From NCBI RefSeq assembly GCF_900172255.1, contig NZ_FWFU01000002.1, positions 248,001-312,000 of the forward strand: DNA of 64,000 nucleotides, written 5' to 3'. Position numbers and translations under genes: made by a program. Source of the stretch: Roseovarius halotolerans. Its GTDB lineage: Bacteria > Pseudomonadota > Alphaproteobacteria > Rhodobacterales > Rhodobacteraceae. Under the pieces are notes generated by a model that was not told the DNA's origin, did not search any database, and saw nothing but the letters and a program-made list of their open reading frames with translations. Shown one piece after another: positions 61,117-64,000 of this stretch (position 1 is its first letter; each line of letters opens with the position of its first letter).

Positions 61117-62019
61117 TCAGAACTTCGTTGCTGACACCGGCGGTGTTACCGCGCGGCGGCGCACCACCGCCTCGCGCCAGCTGATGAAGCTGATCGCGCA
61201 GACGATGACCATACCACCCAGCACCACGAACACATCCACCCCCTCATCAAAGAAGACCGCGCCCAGAAGGACCGCCCAGACCAGTTGCAGGAACGTGACC
61301 GGCTGCGTCACCGTCAGCGGGGCGGCGCGGAACGCCAGCGTCATCGCGTAATGCGCCCCAGTGGCGACCAGCGCCACCGCCGACAGGATCGCCAGCTCAT
61401 ACAGCGTCGGCGTCACCCAGACCCGCGCCGCCAGCGGCGCCAGGCCCAGCGTGACCGACAGAGACAACATCGCCACCACGATACCGGGGCTGGTCATCGC
61501 CGAGGCCCGCTTGGCCAGAAGATAGGACGCCCCGAAAAACACCGCCGCCACCAGCATCGCGATATGTCCCGCGCCGACCTCGCGGAAACCCGGTCGCAGG
61601 ATGATCAGCGCGCCCACCAGCGCCGCGATCACCGCCGCCACCCGGCGCAATGCAAGCCGCTCGCCCAGGAACAGCGCCGCGCCCAGGGTCACATAGACCG
61701 GCGAGAGGTAGTTCATCGCCGTCACATCCGCGATGGGAATGCGCGCCATCGCGAAGAACCACAGCACCACCGCCACCGAATGGGCGATACCGCGCCCTGC
61801 GAACAGCGCCCACGCGCGCCGGTCGAACCGGGTGCGGAACAGTTGCAGGATGAACGGAGCCAGGAACACGAGCCCCAGCAGATAGCGCAAGAAGGCCGCC
61901 TCGGTGGCGGGGATTCGAGTGCCGAGAAGTTTTACAAGGGCGGTGACCGAGACAAAACAGATACCGGTCACGACCATCCAGAAAATCCCCCAACCGGGGC
62001 GAGCCGAATATGTCTCCAT
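61117..62019 (-). CDS. DMT-superfamily (EamA) permease
   Basis: 300 residues with ten hydrophobic segments in two EamA repeats: AAFLRYLLGLVFLAPFILQL and VTAMNYLSPVYVTLGAALFL in the first, LTVTQPVTFLQLVWAVLLGA in the second. It is inner-membrane, substrate unknown. It is only distantly similar to the other DMT protein of this window (15407-16288). No convincing ribosome site lies before the ATG at 62019. It converges with choV and lies downstream of the MltB-type gene on the same strand. Confidence 0.87.
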   Translation of the reverse strand: METYSARPGWGIFWMVVTGICFVSVTALVKLLGTRIPATEAAFLRYLLGLVFLAPFILQLFRTRFDRRAWALFAGRGIAHSVAVVLWFFAMARIPIADVTAMNYLSPVYVTLGAALFLGERLALRRVAAVIAALVGALIILRPGFREVGAGHIAMLVAAVFFGASYLLAKRASAMTSPGIVVAMLSLSVTLGLAPLAARVWVTPTLYELAILSAVALVATGAHYAMTLAFRAAPLTVTQPVTFLQLVWAVLLGAVFFDEGVDVFVVLGGMVIVCAISFISWREAVVRRRAVTPPVSATKF

Positions 62020-62074
62020 GCGCGCATTTAAGTCCCCGCCCGAGGGAATGTCGAGCAGGTTTCAAAAATGCGTT

Positions 62075-63436
62075 TCAGCGTTTGCGCAAATGCGCCAGCA
62101 GGGTCTGTGACGGGAAGCCGTCGGGCGTCACCCCGATGGCATTCTGAAACCCCCTGATCGCGTCGATCGTGTTCGGCCCGATGATCCCGTCGATCTTCTC
62201 GAGCGGGAAACCGGCCCGGACCAGATGCCGCTGCATCTCCTGTTTTTCCTTGAAGGACAGGGGCTTGTAACCGCGTGGCCAGCTGGCCTGAATCTCGGGA
62301 CCACCCCTGAGCCGATCCGAAAGATGCCCGACGCCGATCACATAGGCATCGGCCTGATTATACCGTTCGATCACCGCGAAATTGTCGAAGATCATGAAGG
62401 CAGCGCCCTCGGCTCCCGCCGGCAGCAGGATCGAGGCGCGACCGTAATCGGGCACCGGCTTGCCATTCATGTCGCGCACGCCCTCCGCCGCCCATTGCGA
62501 CGGCATCTTGCGGTTGTCGCGCCGCGCCACAGCATGGGGAAACCCGCGCGGCAGGCGCACTTCGACGCCCCAGGGCTGCCCCTTGGTCCAGCCGAACCGC
62601 TTGAGATAGGCCGCCGTCGAGGCCAGCGCGTCGGTCGGGTCCTCCGACCAGATGTCGCGCTTGCCGTCGCCGGTGAAATCCACCGCATACGCCAGGTAGG
62701 ACGTGGGAATGAACTGGGTGTGCCCCATCGCCCCGGCCCAGGACCCCTTCATGTCGCGCGGGGTGACATCGCCCGACTGGATGATCTTGAGCGCCGCGAT
62801 CAACTGCTTTTCAAAGAACGCGCCGCGCCGCCCGTCGAATGACAGCGTCGCCAGCGCCTCGATCAGCGGAATGTCCCCGCGCCGCTCGCCATAGGCGCTT
62901 TCCAGCCCCCAGATCGCCGCAACGACCTCCTTTTCGACACCGTAATGACGCTCGATCCGCTCCAGCGTCCGCCCGTGACGGCGCAACGCCGCCTGTCCGT
63001 TGCTCACCCGCACCGGGCTCGCCGCGCTGTCGAGGTAATCCCAGATCTGGCGCGTGAATTCCGACTGGTTGCGATCCTTCTCGATCACACCGCTATTGTA
63101 GCGCGCGCCCTGAAAGGCGGCGTCGAACACCCGCGGGCTGATCCCCTGCGCCAGCGCCCTGCCGCGAAAGCCCTGGATCCAGCGGTCAAACCCGCTGTTG
63201 GAGGCAGCCACACGCACCGCCTCGCCCCCCGATGACAGATCGTCGGGCCGCAGCACTGGCCGCAGGCTGCGCGCCAGCCCGTCACGCGCAATCGCGGCGG
63301 TGGCCGCCACCGAAACAAGCTCTGCCTGCCCCCCCGGTCGCGGTTGCGGTCTGAGTGAGGTTTCAAGCGGCGATGCGCCTGCAGGCAGGCCGATCACGGC
63401 ACCTGCCAGGGCAGCCACTAGGACATGGATACGCAT
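62075..63436 (-). CDS. MltB-type lytic murein transglycosylase with peptidoglycan-binding domain
   Basis: 453 residues from the ATG at 63436; longer starts at 63466 and 63517 are open but the signal peptide (MRIHVLVAALAGAVIGLPAG) begins here. The GH103 catalytic domain shows FDRWIQGFRGRALAQGISPR, the catalytic Glu in AAIWGLESAYGERRGDIPLI and the GAMGHTQFIPTSYLAYAVDF substrate groove. The last 60 residues form a PG_binding_1 domain (EKIDGIIGPNTIDAIRGFQN). It cleaves glycan strands in the periplasm. No lipobox, so it is soluble, unlike E. coli MltB. Confidence 0.92.
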   Translation of the reverse strand: MRIHVLVAALAGAVIGLPAGASPLETSLRPQPRPGGQAELVSVAATAAIARDGLARSLRPVLRPDDLSSGGEAVRVAASNSGFDRWIQGFRGRALAQGISPRVFDAAFQGARYNSGVIEKDRNQSEFTRQIWDYLDSAASPVRVSNGQAALRRHGRTLERIERHYGVEKEVVAAIWGLESAYGERRGDIPLIEALATLSFDGRRGAFFEKQLIAALKIIQSGDVTPRDMKGSWAGAMGHTQFIPTSYLAYAVDFTGDGKRDIWSEDPTDALASTAAYLKRFGWTKGQPWGVEVRLPRGFPHAVARRDNRKMPSQWAAEGVRDMNGKPVPDYGRASILLPAGAEGAAFMIFDNFAVIERYNQADAYVIGVGHLSDRLRGGPEIQASWPRGYKPLSFKEKQEMQRHLVRAGFPLEKIDGIIGPNTIDAIRGFQNAIGVTPDGFPSQTLLAHLRKR

Positions 63437-63566
63437 TGCTCGACCCCGTGTTTGTTGTCCGGTCATTATTTTCCGTAATGATAGCGCGATTGCGGCTGAA
63501 TCGAAAGAAACTTGCATGCCCGCCGCAAGGATTCGCCGATGTCCCGCCGCAGCCGCCGGTTGCGGT

Positions 63567-64000
63567 TCAGCTCCGGCTGCGCTTCACCTTGCGCTTGATC
63601 TTGTCGGCCTTGCGCTTGGCCTTGACCTGCTTGCGCCTTGGCGGCTGGCCGCGCCCGCGCCCGCGTGACGGACCGCGCGGCAGGCTCTCGCCCTCGATGC
63701 TGACCAGTTCCAGCGCGATCCCGCCACTGACCGGCACCACCTCGGAAATCTTCACCGTGACCTGCTGGCCCAGCGCGATGGTCAGCCCCGTGTCCGAGCC
63801 CATCAAAGTGCCCGCGTCGCGGTCGAAATGGAAAAACTCGCGCCCCAGGCTGCGCACCGGGATCAACCCGTCCGCCCCGGTCTCGTCCAGCCGCACGAAA
63901 GCGCCGAACTTCGCGACACCGCTGATGCGACCGGTGAATTCCTCGCCCACGCGCTCCGACAGGAACGCGGCAAGATAGCGGTCATTCGTGTCGCGCTCGG
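63567..64000 (-). CDS. rnr: Ribonuclease R, C-terminal part (5' end outside window)
   Basis: 144 residues, open at the right edge. The sequence begins with ERDTNDRYLAAFLSERVGEE, the end of the RNB catalytic domain, then an S1 domain (EFTGRISGVAKFGAFVRLDE and TGADGLIPVRSLGREFFHFD). It ends in a Lys/Arg-rich tail (RKQVKAKRKADKIKRKVKRS) that in RNase R homologues helps bind structured RNA. The enzyme degrades RNA 3' to 5', including structured RNA and tmRNA-tagged messages. It is upstream of the MltB-type gene on the same strand. Confidence 0.93.
   Translation of the reverse strand, partial: ERDTNDRYLAAFLSERVGEEFTGRISGVAKFGAFVRLDETGADGLIPVRSLGREFFHFDRDAGTLMGSDTGLTIALGQQVTVKISEVVPVSGGIALELVSIEGESLPRGPSRGRGRGQPPRRKQVKAKRKADKIKRKVKRSRS

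Overview
The window reads as chromosomal DNA of an alphaproteobacterium of the order Rhodobacterales (Rhodobacter/Roseobacter group). The basis is very high GC content, dense operons with ATGA-type overlaps, DUF2794 and ScfR-type proteins, the rsfS-rlmH-gpmI-envC-ctpA-rppH block, betICBA next to choXWV, and short leaders behind promoters of the TTGnnn-N16-18-TAGnnT type. Genus cannot be set from the sequence alone. I see no rRNA, tRNA, CRISPR array, prophage or insertion sequence. Apart from one gene-poor stretch of about 630 bp (12946-13573), the window is ordinary core genome with some accessory catabolic loci.

Layout. 1-5.2 kb: end of a phosphotransacetylase, acetate kinase, lipid II flippase MurJ, a rhomboid-fold protein that has lost its catalytic residues, and TrpS. 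5.2-13 kb: an L,D-transpeptidase, two VOC proteins, a branched-chain aminotransferase, a dienoyl-CoA reductase-like flavoenzyme, a LysR regulator, an FMN reductase and a hot-dog hydratase. 13.5-18.3 kb: the two halves of MnmC as separate divergent genes, a DMT exporter and a soluble lytic transglycosylase. 18.3-27 kb: dapA, cobU with a phosphatase, an RpoH-type sigma factor behind what looks like an RpoE/ChrR promoter, a ChaN-like protein, coaBC, dut, a membrane-anchored ThiF/MoeB enzyme and an M3 peptidase.

27-41 kb: a NYN-LOTUS RNase-like protein with a GST, glutathione-dependent formaldehyde dehydrogenase, an I78 inhibitor lipoprotein, DUF2794, agmatinase-type ureohydrolase, NlpC/P60 peptidase, leucyl aminopeptidase, an HPt-like orphan, carbonic anhydrase, a DUF4139 protein, asd, an MFS transporter, a stress-type protein and a histone-deacetylase-family amidohydrolase. 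41-50.7 kb: MscS channel, rsfS, rlmH, gpmI, an EnvC-like factor, ctpA, rppH, a secreted six-cysteine protein, an ScfR-family regulator beside TTTGCAAA sites, and a YdcH protein with an FNR-type box.

50.7-61.1 kb is the clearest functional unit. betI-betC-betB-betA run leftward and convert choline-O-sulfate to choline and then glycine betaine. A family-5 solute-binding protein and choXWV (choline ABC importer) run rightward. The shared 290-bp region carries a BetI-like operator. 61-64 kb: a second DMT transporter, an MltB-type transglycosylase and the 3' end of rnr.

Points most worth a second look: the orphan binding protein in the choline locus, the pseudo-rhomboid, the out-of-frame leader ORF coupled to rsfS, the RpoE-type promoter of rpoH, and the repeated GTACAAAAC palindromes and post-stop AAATA elements.
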